NCBI GenBank assembly: GCA_030425385.1
Contig: JAUIAH010000022.1
Span: 1 to 64,000 of the forward strand
Direction of reading: 5' to 3'
DNA from: Verrucomicrobiia bacterium
Lineage (GTDB): Bacteria > Verrucomicrobiota > Verrucomicrobiia > Verrucomicrobiales > DEV007
Length of the DNA stretch: 64,000 bases
Under the pieces are notes generated by a model. That model ran no database searches and was not told where the DNA came from. It saw nothing but the letters and a program-made list of their open reading frames with translations. Shown here one piece after another: positions 26,536 through 35,584 of this stretch (position 1 is the stretch's first letter; every line of letters begins with the position of its first letter). The position numbers and the translations under genes are program-made.

Positions 26536-26982
26536 ATGGACGATCTCAACGATCTCTATCAAGATATCATTCTATCTCATAACAAACGTCCCAAGAATGA
26601 GGGCATTCTGGAGCCGTGCGATTGCCAGGCGGAAGGATACAATCCACTGTGTGGAGATCGTATCACGGTATACGTGCGTCAGAATGAGAGTCTGCTAGAG
26701 AAGGTGCAGTTTCTCGGAGAGGGCTGCGCCATTTCCAGAGCCTCCGCCTCCATGATGACGTCGCAAGTCGTGGGGCTTGATCAAGAAGCGGCGGAGGCGA
26801 AGATTGCCGAGGTGGTGGCCTTGCTCCTCCAGGAAGAAGAGCCCGAAGTGGATCTCGCCGTGCATGGTGACTTGGCGGCACTGTTAGGAGTTCGCAAGTT
26901 TCCCGCGCGGATCAAATGCGCCACGCTTGCCTGGCACGCCCTCGGGGCCGCGTTGCGCGGCGAGGGAAAGCATGAGGCCTGA
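26536..26982 (+). CDS. sufU: SufU/NifU-type iron-sulfur cluster assembly protein
   Basis: A 148-residue protein with the IscU/SufU pattern: L-Y-Q-D-I-I-L-S-H-N near the start, N-P-L-C39-G-D41-R, G-x-G-C64-A-I-S-R-A-S-A-S-M-M, and R-I-K-C128-A-T-L-A-W-H. The three cysteines and the Asp are the expected zinc or cluster ligands. SufU relays sulfur from the cysteine desulfurase SufS; the other suf genes are not in this window. It follows the MBL gene by 5 bases without a visible Shine-Dalgarno sequence. Confidence 0.88.
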   Translation: MDDLNDLYQDIILSHNKRPKNEGILEPCDCQAEGYNPLCGDRITVYVRQNESLLEKVQFLGEGCAISRASASMMTSQVVGLDQEAAEAKIAEVVALLLQEEEPEVDLAVHGDLAALLGVRKFPARIKCATLAWHALGAALRGEGKHEA

Positions 26983-27005
26983 GGCGCCTGGTGGCTGACT
27001 ATTCG

Positions 27006-27746
27006 CTACTTCTTTTGAAAGACGCTGATGAGGTATTGGAGTTCGTCTTGGATGTCGCCTTCGTCATCGACGGTGTCGGCAATGGCTTCTTCTAACAAGG
27101 TGCGATAGCGCTTGCGCATGCGGTAGATTGCGGCTTTGACGGCACCTTCCGAGCAGTCTAATTGATCAGCGATGGCGGCGTAGGAGGAATCGCCCGTGCG
27201 CCAGGAAAGCGAATCTTTGAGGGCGTCGTAGGTTTCCAGTCGGCCTGACTTCTCATACTCGGATCGAAGCGTGGAGAGGACGCCGTCGAGGAGCGTCTTG
27301 GCCCAGTGGCGATCAAAGGCGCTTTCCGGCGTTTCATTGTCCGAGGGCTCGATCCGAAACTGTGCTTCTCCGATTTCCTGATCGATTGACACATGGTTCG
27401 TGTCGCCCCCGCGCTTCTGCGCCTTGGCCTTTTCCCATTCGTTGGCCATGAAGCGTTTCAGCATGATGAGTAGGAAGGACCGTAGTTTGCCCTTCTCTTG
27501 GCCTGCTGTCGCGAGGTGATCTTTCTCTAGGAGGCGGGCGAAGAAGGCTTGGGTCAGATCTTCCGCATCATGAGGATTCTTGCCGCTGCGCCGGACAAAG
27601 GCGTATAGAGGCATCCAGTAGCTCTGACAAAGAGACGACATGGCGCGGAAAGCGGCTTCCTGGTCGTCGCCCTGCGCACGACGGACCATGGTCCATCGCG
27701 TGAGCGGGAACTGGCCTTGGCTGGGCTTGGGGGAATCGGCACTCAT
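27006..27746 (-). CDS. ECF-type RNA polymerase sigma factor
   Basis: About 246 residues from the ATG at 27746; a longer frame to 27890 adds a Ser-rich leader that overlaps the transporter gene and is unlikely. It begins F-P-L-T-R-W-T-M-V, a phrase common in planctomycete and verrucomicrobial sigma factors of this type. Region 2 contains D-A-E-D-L-T-Q-A-F-F-A-R-L-L, and the C-terminal helix-turn-helix contains S-Y-A-A-I-A-D-Q-L-D-C-S-E-G-A-V-K-A-A-I-Y-R-M-R-K-R. It is the last gene after the sugar transporter genes (29 bases from the permease), so it may share their transcript. No anti-sigma gene is adjacent. Confidence 0.85.
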   Translation of the reverse strand: MSADSPKPSQGQFPLTRWTMVRRAQGDDQEAAFRAMSSLCQSYWMPLYAFVRRSGKNPHDAEDLTQAFFARLLEKDHLATAGQEKGKLRSFLLIMLKRFMANEWEKAKAQKRGGDTNHVSIDQEIGEAQFRIEPSDNETPESAFDRHWAKTLLDGVLSTLRSEYEKSGRLETYDALKDSLSWRTGDSSYAAIADQLDCSEGAVKAAIYRMRKRYRTLLEEAIADTVDDEGDIQDELQYLISVFQKK

Positions 27747-27774
27747 GGCAATATCTGGTGACTGTGGGACGGTG

Positions 27775-28761
27775 TTAGTCTGACCGGCTGGCGCCGGCCT
27801 TGAGGCGATCCACACAGACGGCGACGATGATGACGATGCCGACGATGATCTCTTGAGCGTAATTCTCCCAGCCTTTGATGGTTGCGCCAAGTTTGAGAAC
27901 GGAAATGATAAGCGCCCCGATCATGGATCCGAGGATGCTGCCTGTACCGCCGCTTAGGCTCGCGCCACCGATGACAACGGCGGCGATGATTTCCAGTTCC
28001 AAGCCCACCGAGGCGGTGGGGTCGCCGAGGTCGAGCCGTGACAATTGCATGAGACCAGCGAGGCCAAAGAAGAGTCCCGCGATGGCATAGATCATCATCT
28101 TCTTGAGCCGCACGCGAATGCCGCAGAGGCGCGCTGTATCTTCGTTAGAGCCAATGGCGAAGACGTGACGGCCGAAGATCGATTTGCGCAGGACGAGGAC
28201 CATGAAGATGGCGAGAATGATGGTGGCCCAGACCCCAGGGGGTAGGGGAAAGAAATGTTTGAAATCGGTTCGTTCCAACAGCGTACCGATGGGGTGATCG
28301 TGCCCATACTTGCCGGAATAACTAACCGTTTGGTTATTGGCCAACCACTTGGCCACGCCACGAGCGATCCCCATCATGCCCAAAGTGACAATGAAAGGGA
28401 CGATGCGGAGCCCCGCAATAAGCATCCCACTGATCAAGCCCGTCGCCCCGCCGACCAAGATGCAGGCCAGGATCACGAGGGGAAGGGGCCATCCTGCAAG
28501 AATGAGTTTGGCCCCAACGACGCTGGTAAGCGCCACCACGGAGCCCGCGCTCAGATCGATCCCTCCACTGATGATGACGAGAGTCATGCCCATGGCTCCC
28601 AAAGCGATGACCACGGTCTGCACGAGGAGAAGATTCCAGGTGCTCCCTGCGAAGAGGGTGGAACTCTCTCCGCTGAAGCCTAACAACGCCAGGACGACGA
28701 TAAGGCCAATGAATGGCTCTAGCAGTTGTTTGATCGATCTCCAAGGGATAACATTCATCAT
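27775..28761 (-). CDS. sugar ABC transporter permease (RbsC-like)
   Basis: A 328-residue inner-membrane permease with about eight to ten helices. The family phrase G-G-I-D-L-S-A-G-S-V-V-A-L is present, as are the later G-S-N-E-D-T-A-R-L-C-G-I segment (coupling region) and G-G-A-S-L-S-G-G-T-G-S-I-L-G. These match BPD_transp_2 permeases of the ribose/xylose type. It sits between the ATPase gene (6 bases) and a sigma factor gene. It works with the ATPase and the lipoprotein binding protein encoded upstream in the same direction. Confidence 0.9.
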   Translation of the reverse strand: MMNVIPWRSIKQLLEPFIGLIVVLALLGFSGESSTLFAGSTWNLLLVQTVVIALGAMGMTLVIISGGIDLSAGSVVALTSVVGAKLILAGWPLPLVILACILVGGATGLISGMLIAGLRIVPFIVTLGMMGIARGVAKWLANNQTVSYSGKYGHDHPIGTLLERTDFKHFFPLPPGVWATIILAIFMVLVLRKSIFGRHVFAIGSNEDTARLCGIRVRLKKMMIYAIAGLFFGLAGLMQLSRLDLGDPTASVGLELEIIAAVVIGGASLSGGTGSILGSMIGALIISVLKLGATIKGWENYAQEIIVGIVIIVAVCVDRLKAGASRSD

Positions 28762-28767
28762 GGTGGC

Positions 28768-30270
28768 TCAGTGAGATTCGGAAAGGCTACGTTGGGCTCC
28801 GGTCGCTTGGAGCATGATGTCGTGTTCTGTCCATTCGTGGGTGGGTTTCACCGCGATGAGGCGGCCGCGACGCATGACGCCAATGGTGTCGCACACGCCT
28901 AACAATTCGGGGAGATAGGAACTCACAAAGACGATCCCTTTGCCCTCTTGCGCGAGCTGGCCGATACGCTGGTAGACTTGTTGCTTGCTTGCGACATCGA
29001 TGCCGCGGGTGGGTTCGTCGAGGAGAAGGACATCCACGCCGTGATGGAGCAAGCGCCCGATGGCGATCTTCTGTTGATTGCCCCCTGAAAGGGCGCGGAT
29101 GGGCTGGTCAGGACCGTCCGCTTTGACTGCCAACTCTGAAATCCAACGGGTGGCAGCCTGACGGAGGGCACCCTCGCGGATCCATCCCCATCGAGACACA
29201 GACTGGTAATCGCTCAGCGTGAGGTTATCAGCCACGCTCCGCTCTAACACCAATCCTTCCTCCTTGCGATTCTCGCTCAACATGCCGATGCCCGCGTCCA
29301 GGCACTGCTTTGGCTGGCAACGTCGAAGGTCGTGATGCTCTACCTGGCCGCCTTGCTTGTGATCGAGGCCGAAGAGAACACGTAGGGTCTCCGTGCGTCC
29401 GGCACCGACGAGGCCAGCGAGGCCGAAGATCTCTCCCGCACGCAAAGTGAAGGAAACGTCCGTGGGGCGATCGCGTCCGCTCAATGCGGATACTTTCAGC
29501 AACGGTTCGCCAGGAGTTCGGGTCGGCAAGGCGTAGATGTCTCGCACTTCGCGGCCGACCATGAGAGCGACAAGTTCGTCCATGGTTGCGTCCTGCATCG
29601 AACCTGATCCCGCAACTTGGCCGTCTCGAACCACGGTGTAACGGTCGGCAATATCCTGACATTCTTCGAGAAAGTGGCTGATGTAGATCACGCTGACGCC
29701 TTGCCTCCGTAATTCCCGGATCACCGCAAAGAGTTTCGCCGTTTCTTCCGACGTCAGGCTGCTCGTGGGTTCGTCCATGATGACGACACGAGGGTCGCCG
29801 GCCAGGGCACGGGCAATTTCCACCAATTGCTTCTCGGCAATGGTCAATCCTCCCACTGGGCGATCAGGGGCGAGTTCGCCCACACCCAGCACATCCAGAG
29901 CTGCTTGAGTGCGCGCGTCTCGTTGCTTGCGATCGATCCATCCCCACCGGTTGGGCTCCACGCCTAACAAGACATTCTCGGCGATAGAGAGATCGGGGGC
30001 GAGGTTCAGCTCCTGATAAATCATGGCGATCCCTTGGGCACGCGCCTCTAGCGGATTGCGTAACCGGATCGCCTTCCCGTCCAGGCGTAGTTCGCCCGCA
30101 TCGGGATGACAAGCCCCGCTCAGAACCTTCATCAAGGTACTCTTACCCGCACCATTCTCCCCGATGAGGGCGTGCACCTCTCCTGGCGCGATGACGAGGG
30201 ACGCCTCGCGCAACGCGTGGGTGGCCCCGAAGCGTTTGTCAATGCCCAGGGCTTCCAATCGCGGCGTCAT
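28768..30270 (-). CDS. sugar ABC transporter ATP-binding protein (RbsA-like, two ATPase domains)
   Basis: About 500 residues from the ATG at 30270. It has tandem ATPase domains. The first has Walker A G-E-N-G-A-G-K-S-T and Walker B V-V-I-M-D-E-P. The second has a degenerate Walker A (G-L-V-G-A-G-R-T-E), as is usual in RbsA/MglA proteins, and then the signature L-S-G-G-N-Q-Q-K and L-L-L-D-E-P-T-R-G-I-D-V. It energises import of a pentose or similar sugar. The order in transcription is binding protein, ATPase, permease, sigma factor. Confidence 0.9.
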   Translation of the reverse strand: MTPRLEALGIDKRFGATHALREASLVIAPGEVHALIGENGAGKSTLMKVLSGACHPDAGELRLDGKAIRLRNPLEARAQGIAMIYQELNLAPDLSIAENVLLGVEPNRWGWIDRKQRDARTQAALDVLGVGELAPDRPVGGLTIAEKQLVEIARALAGDPRVVIMDEPTSSLTSEETAKLFAVIRELRRQGVSVIYISHFLEECQDIADRYTVVRDGQVAGSGSMQDATMDELVALMVGREVRDIYALPTRTPGEPLLKVSALSGRDRPTDVSFTLRAGEIFGLAGLVGAGRTETLRVLFGLDHKQGGQVEHHDLRRCQPKQCLDAGIGMLSENRKEEGLVLERSVADNLTLSDYQSVSRWGWIREGALRQAATRWISELAVKADGPDQPIRALSGGNQQKIAIGRLLHHGVDVLLLDEPTRGIDVASKQQVYQRIGQLAQEGKGIVFVSSYLPELLGVCDTIGVMRRGRLIAVKPTHEWTEHDIMLQATGAQRSLSESH

Positions 30271-30290
30271 CGGAACTCGGAAGCCGGTGA

Positions 30291-31298
30291 CTAGCGATTG
30301 CCTTTGAGAATGGCGTCGACGGGTGGATTGAGGAGCTTCTGAACTTCCGCGTTCCGCATATTCTCCTTCGTGACTAACACCACACCTGTATCCACGCGCC
30401 GCTCCACTTCTTGTCCTTGAATCTTCTTCACACAATCAATCACGCCTCGGTAACCCATGCGGAAAGGATTCTGTACGATCAAGCCCTGCAAATCGCCATT
30501 CTCCATATCAACGAGTGATTGACGACCTGTGTCGAACCCGATCACTTTCACTTTGCCACCGGCCCAACCCATTTCGCGCAGGGCTTTGGTTAGGGCGACA
30601 GTCGTGGTTTCGTTAGGGCAGAAGATCCCTCCCACTTCCGTGCCTTCTGTCTGCAAGCGTTTCAACATGCTTTCTGCCTTGGTGTAGGCGGCATCCACGG
30701 TGGCCCCGCCATAGTCTTTCGAGGCCACGATTGTCATGCCCTCCGCGGCATTGATCGCGTCGAGAAATCCCTGTTCTCGTTTCGAAGTGCTCGCGGATCC
30801 TTCTTGATAGCGGAAGAGAACGACGTTGCCGTTGCCTTGGAGCAATTGGGTGAGGTGCTCGCCTGCCATGCGGCCACCCTTCAAATTATCGGTTGCCACG
30901 AAACTGGCATAACTCTCGGTATCAATTCCCGAGTCAATGATCACCACTGGGATCTCCGCCTTCGCAGCCATCTCCACAGGGCCGACCAGGGCTGTCTCGT
31001 CCAGTGGGGCTAGCACAATACCATCGATGCCTGTGGTTGCGAAGGTCTCGACAATCTGAATCTGATAGTCCCGATCATCCTCCCGCATCGGGCCGCGCCA
31101 TTGGACTTCCACCTCGTAGCCCTTGCCACGCAGATCGTGTTCCGCCTGCACGGCACCTGCATGCACCGCATTCCAGAATTCGTGGGTCGTTCCCTTGGGC
31201 ACCACGGCGATGCGTAGACCGGAGGGCTCTTTCTTGCCGACGCAGCCGACGCAAATCAGGGTCGCCAGTGCCAAGAGGGAGGAAATCGATGGTCTCAT
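30291..31298 (-). CDS. sugar ABC transporter substrate-binding lipoprotein (RbsB-like)
   Basis: A 335-residue lipoprotein with a lipobox ending V-G-C (about residue 19), then the periplasmic-binding fold of family 4: I-A-V-V-P-K-G-T-T-H-E-F-W, G-I-D-G-I-V-L-A-P, P-V-V-I-I-D-S-G and G-F-D-T-G-R-Q. It captures a sugar, or a signal such as an autoinducer-2-like compound, and delivers it to the permease. It is the first gene of the transporter operon, divergent from trxB with an inverted repeat in the gap. Confidence 0.88.
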   Translation of the reverse strand: MRPSISSLLALATLICVGCVGKKEPSGLRIAVVPKGTTHEFWNAVHAGAVQAEHDLRGKGYEVEVQWRGPMREDDRDYQIQIVETFATTGIDGIVLAPLDETALVGPVEMAAKAEIPVVIIDSGIDTESYASFVATDNLKGGRMAGEHLTQLLQGNGNVVLFRYQEGSASTSKREQGFLDAINAAEGMTIVASKDYGGATVDAAYTKAESMLKRLQTEGTEVGGIFCPNETTTVALTKALREMGWAGGKVKVIGFDTGRQSLVDMENGDLQGLIVQNPFRMGYRGVIDCVKKIQGQEVERRVDTGVVLVTKENMRNAEVQKLLNPPVDAILKGNR

Positions 31299-31314
31299 GG
31301 CGCGTATGTAACCA

Positions 31315-31340
31315 AGAGCGCTCTGCGGTGTCCAGAGCGC
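31315..31340. promoter_or_regulatory. inverted repeat between the divergent rbsB-like and trxB genes
   Basis: GCGCTCTG at 31318-31325 pairs with CAGAGCGC at 31333-31340 across a 7-base loop. The left arm is itself part of the 10-base palindrome AGAGCGCTCT (31315-31324). It lies about 17 bases upstream of the binding-protein start and about 70 bases before trxB, where an operator for either gene would be expected. Found by eye; the regulator is unknown. Confidence 0.4.
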
Positions 31341-31411
31341 GTTGGCACCAAGTTACCGGGAATGAAATGCGTCCTTGATGCTCATGCGGACAACGACAAG
31401 ACTCTGCCCCT

Positions 31412-32341
31412 ATGGAAAACGTGATCATCATCGGAACTGGCTGCGCGGGATGGACCGCCGCGATCTACAGTGCGCGCGCGAACCTGAAACCCCTCGTCCT
31501 CGCGGGCGATCAAATTGGCGGTCAACTCACGACCACCACGGAGGTGGAGAATTATCCCGGATTTCCCGAAGGCATCATGGGCCCAGAGCTCATGATGAAT
31601 ATGCAGAAACAAGCGGAGCGTTTCGGCACGCGGATCGAATACGTTGCAGCGACGAAAGTCATTCCGCAGGAGGATGGGACGTTCGTCATCGAAGCGGGAG
31701 AGAAACGGTATGAATCGCGAAGCATCATCGTGGCGACGGGTGCCTCGCCCCGTCATCTTGGCCTGCCCAATGAGAAGCAACTCATCGGCCACGGGCTCAC
31801 CTCGTGCGCGACTTGCGACGGGGCATTCTACCCGGACGTCCCCGTCGCTGTCATTGGCGGAGGAGATTCTGCCTGTGAGGAAGCGAGCTTCCTCACGAAG
31901 TTTGCCTCCAAAGTCTACCTCATACATCGGCGGGATGAATTGCGCGCCTCCAAGATCATGGCGGATCGCGTGCTCGCGAATGAGAAGATCGAGCCGGTGT
32001 GGGATTCCAACGTCATCGAGTATCTCACTGATGACAAAGGCGAGATGGAGAAGGTCCGCCTTCAGAATGTGAAGACGCAAGAGGAGAGTCTGTTAGACGT
32101 GAAATGTGTCTTTGTGGCGATCGGCCATATTCCAAATACCAGCTTCTTGGGAGACATCGTGGACGTCGATGACAATGGCTACCTCCTGCAGCGGACGGGC
32201 ACGATGACTTCCGTGGTTGGGCTCTTTGCCGCCGGTGATGTCACCGATCACGTCTACCGCCAAGCTATCACCGCAGCGGGCTCCGGCTGTGCCGCGTCCC
32301 TCGAAGCTGAGCGCTACCTGGCCGAGAAATATGATAGTTAA
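31412..32341 (+). CDS. trxB: thioredoxin-disulfide reductase
   Basis: A 309-residue flavoenzyme that uses NADPH to reduce thioredoxin. The FAD site shows G-T-G-C-A-G-W-T-A-A (the first loop has C where P is common), the redox pair is C132-A-T-C135-D-G, and the NADPH site is G-G-G-D-S-A-C-E-E-A. The C-terminal G-L-F-A-A-G-D-V-T-D and Q-A-I-T-A-A-G-S-G-C are typical. It could supply electrons to the selenoprotein redoxin and other thiol systems of this organism, though it is not in their operons. Confidence 0.93.
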   Translation: MENVIIIGTGCAGWTAAIYSARANLKPLVLAGDQIGGQLTTTTEVENYPGFPEGIMGPELMMNMQKQAERFGTRIEYVAATKVIPQEDGTFVIEAGEKRYESRSIIVATGASPRHLGLPNEKQLIGHGLTSCATCDGAFYPDVPVAVIGGGDSACEEASFLTKFASKVYLIHRRDELRASKIMADRVLANEKIEPVWDSNVIEYLTDDKGEMEKVRLQNVKTQEESLLDVKCVFVAIGHIPNTSFLGDIVDVDDNGYLLQRTGTMTSVVGLFAAGDVTDHVYRQAITAAGSGCAASLEAERYLAEKYDS

Positions 32342-32409
32342 TTTAGATTGCAGAAGCGACCTAACGAAAGGCGTTGGCAGAGGGAAGAGTGAGTTGGCGA
32401 GGCCAATGC

Positions 32410-32808
32410 TCAGTGTTCGTCCTTGCTCGGGCGCTTTCGAAGGCGCTTGACCTCGCCGTGTCGGCGTTTGCTTTCCACGAGTTTCTTCTTCTGGCGGGCC
32501 GAGCGTTTCCGTTTCTGAAAGCGATTCTTAGCGCGTTTGCGCTGCTGCTCTTGCCGTCGCTGGCGTTCGCGCGTTTCGAGAATCTGGCAGAGACGACGGC
32601 GCGCCTCCAGCCGATTGTCGGTGAGCGAACGGCCATCCTGACACTTCACCTCTGTGCCGCTAGGCACGTGTTTTAGAAAGACGCAGGAGGCGGTTTTGTT
32701 CACCTTCTGGCCACCGGGCCCAGTGCCTTTGATGTGGCGCTCGATCAGGTCGTCTTCCTCGATTCCCAGCGCTTCCATGCGTTCTTGGAGAGCGGAATCT
32801 TCAGTCAT
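32410..32808 (-). CDS. peptide chain release factor-like protein (GGQ domain only)
   Basis: A 132-residue protein with G-T-G-P-G-G32-Q34-K-V-N-K-T, the catalytic loop that hydrolyses peptidyl-tRNA on the ribosome. It lacks the stop-codon recognition domains of RF1/RF2 and ends in a very basic tail (about residues 85-132, rich in Arg, Lys and Gln). This matches ribosome-rescue factors of the ArfB/YaeJ or mitochondrial C12orf65 type. It probably frees stalled ribosomes. It is convergent with trxB. Confidence 0.82.
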   Translation of the reverse strand: MTEDSALQERMEALGIEEDDLIERHIKGTGPGGQKVNKTASCVFLKHVPSGTEVKCQDGRSLTDNRLEARRRLCQILETRERQRRQEQQRKRAKNRFQKRKRSARQKKKLVESKRRHGEVKRLRKRPSKDEH

Positions 32809-32860
32809 TGATGATGGAAGATGCGGAAGGGGAGCGTGTCAATGATAGTCTCCGTGAGAT

Positions 32861-34006
32861 CTATTCGGAATCGTCAAAGGCTTGCAGGGCGGCAGCTCGC
32901 AGGGCATTGTCTTCCAAACCTTCTGCGTGGGTCATGGCGGAAGCTGCGTCCTGTTTGCGCCAGTGTTGGAAGATGCGTCCGTAAGCCTGATGGAACGCTC
33001 GGCTCTCGGCGATGCCATAGTCTCTGGCATAAGCCTCAAATTGCGAAAGAGCCTCGATCGGATCGTTCCGCACATGGATGCGGGCCACGGACTGTGCGAT
33101 ATTCAAGCTGCGTTCTGGCTCGAAACCGGGGGATTGGGCGATTTTGTAGACGCGCTCCGGGGATGAATTTGCCAATTCACGCGCAGCATAGAATTCTAGA
33201 CGACGAGCGGTGCCAGGATCTGTGCTTGCGGCCATGGCGAGAGCCCCTTCCGGGTCGGCTTTCGCCGCATGACGTGCCCAAAGGACGCGGTCGGAATAGT
33301 TTGCCGAGGGGAGTTGCTCGATCCACTCCCAGGCTTCCTTCACATCATGCTGAACCCAAGCTTCGATCAGGCTGTTGGTCGCCACGCGGCGGCTGAATTG
33401 ATCGGTGAAGGCCATAACGGCCTTCTGAGCAGCTTGGAGATCGGTTTCGGCCATGGTGGAGATGATTTCCCCGGCTTCGGCGTAGAAGAGGCGCGATTGC
33501 TTGATCAATTCTAGCGCTTTGTAAGGATCTAGCCGGGCCAGACTTTGCAAGAGCCCGAAGGAACGTTCGGGGTCTTGCCGGATAGCTTCAGAGATTTCCT
33601 CTACGGAGAGCTTCGCGATCCATTCTTCTTGGAAATGTGTCTCTGAATCGGTGAGTAAAGCGCTCTGTAAGTCTGTTCCTGCCCAACGGTGGGCCAAGAC
33701 GAACTTGGCGCAGGTTTGCGCCGTGTGGTCACGGAGGTTTTCTGCCTGTTTCCGCAATCGCAGGGGATTCGAAAGGTAAACCTTGGCAGCCCATGAGGTG
33801 GCTTGGTGAATTTGGGAGGACAGACTTCCCTCAAGGATAAGCGGTCGATGGATTGCACGATCGCCTAGCAATGATCCCGTATTCAGTGTGGTGTTGGCAC
33901 CGTTGATTCTATCAGAATCTCTGAAGCACGGAAGCCATGGCACCATCAACCAGCCGAGCACGAGGGCAAGCAGATGGAGGGTGATGAGCGAGATTCTATT
34001 GATCAT
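32861..34006 (-). CDS. exported helical-repeat protein, paralogue of upstream gene
   Basis: About 381 residues from the ATG at 34006 (a TTG lies 6 bases earlier). It has an N-terminal hydrophobic segment (signal peptide or anchor), then a mainly helical protein. Repeated short units of the type W-x-x-x-D-P-x-x-A-L/W are visible (A-K-A-D-P-E-G-A-L-A-M-A, V-Q-H-D-V-K-E-A-W-E-W-I). The preceding gene on the same strand carries the same kind of repeats, and the two overlap by about 11 bases. Such proteins are abundant as paralogues in verrucomicrobia. Function unknown. Confidence 0.6.
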   Translation of the reverse strand: MINRISLITLHLLALVLGWLMVPWLPCFRDSDRINGANTTLNTGSLLGDRAIHRPLILEGSLSSQIHQATSWAAKVYLSNPLRLRKQAENLRDHTAQTCAKFVLAHRWAGTDLQSALLTDSETHFQEEWIAKLSVEEISEAIRQDPERSFGLLQSLARLDPYKALELIKQSRLFYAEAGEIISTMAETDLQAAQKAVMAFTDQFSRRVATNSLIEAWVQHDVKEAWEWIEQLPSANYSDRVLWARHAAKADPEGALAMAASTDPGTARRLEFYAARELANSSPERVYKIAQSPGFEPERSLNIAQSVARIHVRNDPIEALSQFEAYARDYGIAESRAFHQAYGRIFQHWRKQDAASAMTHAEGLEDNALRAAALQAFDDSE

Positions 34007-35552
34007 GGTCAATGACTGTCGAGGCAGCCTGTGCGTCGAAGGCGTGCCAATTCTCTCTCACTTCCGCCTGTAGCGTTTCTCTAGCTGAATGATCGTCAAT
34101 GGCTTGCGTCCAGTGCCACGCGGCTTCGTAATCGGGGAATGCATTTCTTAGGGCGACGCGTTCGATGAGACTCCGAATTGCTCCGTCTCGGAGGGGGCCT
34201 GGAGGCATTTCCGCCAGTTCTTGAGAGGCCGTGCGGGGATCGGAATTCACCCATCTCCGCCACAAAGTCTGATAGTGAGAGGGCGAGACGATGGATGGCG
34301 GAAGGTTCTGCAGCCAAGTATAAGCTTCTCGTGAATCCTGTTCAGCCCATTGGGCTAATGTAATGTTGACGACGGATTCCGTCTCTTCCTTTGGCAGATG
34401 TTTCCAAGCGTCTGTAGTAGAAACAATGCTATGATAGTCAAGCTGCGACCTGTTCAAGATGTTTGCCAGGACCCGGTCGTGATTGAGACCTTCCCAGGTC
34501 TTCATGACGTCGATGCGTTCCCTGGCCGAAGGATAGCGAATCGCTAACATGCCGCTTGCCATGGCGTCGCGTGCCTCGCCGGGTGGCACACGTTCAAGCC
34601 AGGATTGGGGATCTTTCCAGCCTTTGAGGAGGTTGAAGCAATTGCCCAGTTGCGCCTTCATCACGTCCATATTCTCAAGACTAGCAATCCAGTCGAGGAC
34701 TTGGTGAGGATCATCGTAGGCCATACGCTCCACGAGGGGCCTAATACCCAGTTGCTGAAGCTCTTCAGGGCTTCCCAAGGCGAGGGCTGCTGTATGCTCG
34801 GTGAGAAATGCCCATGCCTCTTGGTGATTCTCGCCTTTAAGGGTGTTGATAAGCGTGCCGTACGACTTCAATTGTGTGGAGCGATCGGTCGCCATGCTTT
34901 CGGTGATCCAGGTGAGGGTCTTCTCCGGCGAGACGTGCGCCCCAGCCTGGACCAGCACAGCGATGCATTCGGCTCGCGTCCACTCGCCATCCATTGCCGC
35001 TACGGCGTGCGTCGCCGTTTCCCAATCCGCGCGCAACCAAGCCTCAAAAGCGTCCCTTAGGCCTGGCCGCGCGCCGCTCACTTCGGCTAAGGTGTCAGGG
35101 TGTCTAAGGAAGATATCGGCATCCAATCGATTCGCCTCTTCGTTGACACTGCGGTGGATCTGATCGAGGACGGCGGTGGTGAAGGGGGCGTCATCCTGGA
35201 TGAAAGCGTGGGCTTCCGCATCGAACGTCTTTCCGGCAATCTCTGACCAGCGCACGAGGAGGACTTGCCATTCAAGGGGCGAGCATTCGGGACGTTCGTC
35301 AAGCCACGCGTGGAAATCGGTCGTCGCTGCAGTGGCCGCCCATTCTGTCAAAGACACCAAACGGCCCACAGGCGTCTGTCCTGCGAGTTGTGGCGTTTTC
35401 GCGACCGTCGGTTTCTCACGAATTGCAGTGTCGATCGATGCGGAAATCTCGTTCCTCTGAGAAGCGGATGATCCTTCCTTGCGAAGCACCCAAAGACGCA
35501 AGGCACCTCCGAATGCACAAGCAAAGAGCAGAGTCCAGCACCGAATGCGCAT
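33996..35552 (-). CDS. exported helical-repeat protein
   Basis: A 518-residue protein with an N-terminal hydrophobic segment (residues 6-20) followed by about 450 residues of helical repeats. Units such as W-A-E-Q-D-S-R-E-A-Y-T-W-L-Q-N-L-P and W-V-N-S-D-P-R-T-A-S-Q-E-L recur: a Trp, a short acidic turn, then a helix ending in Trp-Leu. They resemble those in the downstream gene, which suggests duplication. No enzyme motif is visible. The pair probably forms an operon of periplasmic or surface scaffold proteins. Confidence 0.6.
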   Translation of the reverse strand: MRIRCWTLLFACAFGGALRLWVLRKEGSSASQRNEISASIDTAIREKPTVAKTPQLAGQTPVGRLVSLTEWAATAATTDFHAWLDERPECSPLEWQVLLVRWSEIAGKTFDAEAHAFIQDDAPFTTAVLDQIHRSVNEEANRLDADIFLRHPDTLAEVSGARPGLRDAFEAWLRADWETATHAVAAMDGEWTRAECIAVLVQAGAHVSPEKTLTWITESMATDRSTQLKSYGTLINTLKGENHQEAWAFLTEHTAALALGSPEELQQLGIRPLVERMAYDDPHQVLDWIASLENMDVMKAQLGNCFNLLKGWKDPQSWLERVPPGEARDAMASGMLAIRYPSARERIDVMKTWEGLNHDRVLANILNRSQLDYHSIVSTTDAWKHLPKEETESVVNITLAQWAEQDSREAYTWLQNLPPSIVSPSHYQTLWRRWVNSDPRTASQELAEMPPGPLRDGAIRSLIERVALRNAFPDYEAAWHWTQAIDDHSARETLQAEVRENWHAFDAQAASTVIDHDQ

Positions 35553-35584
35553 GAAAGCATTCTATCTGAGAATGGCGTCGCCGT

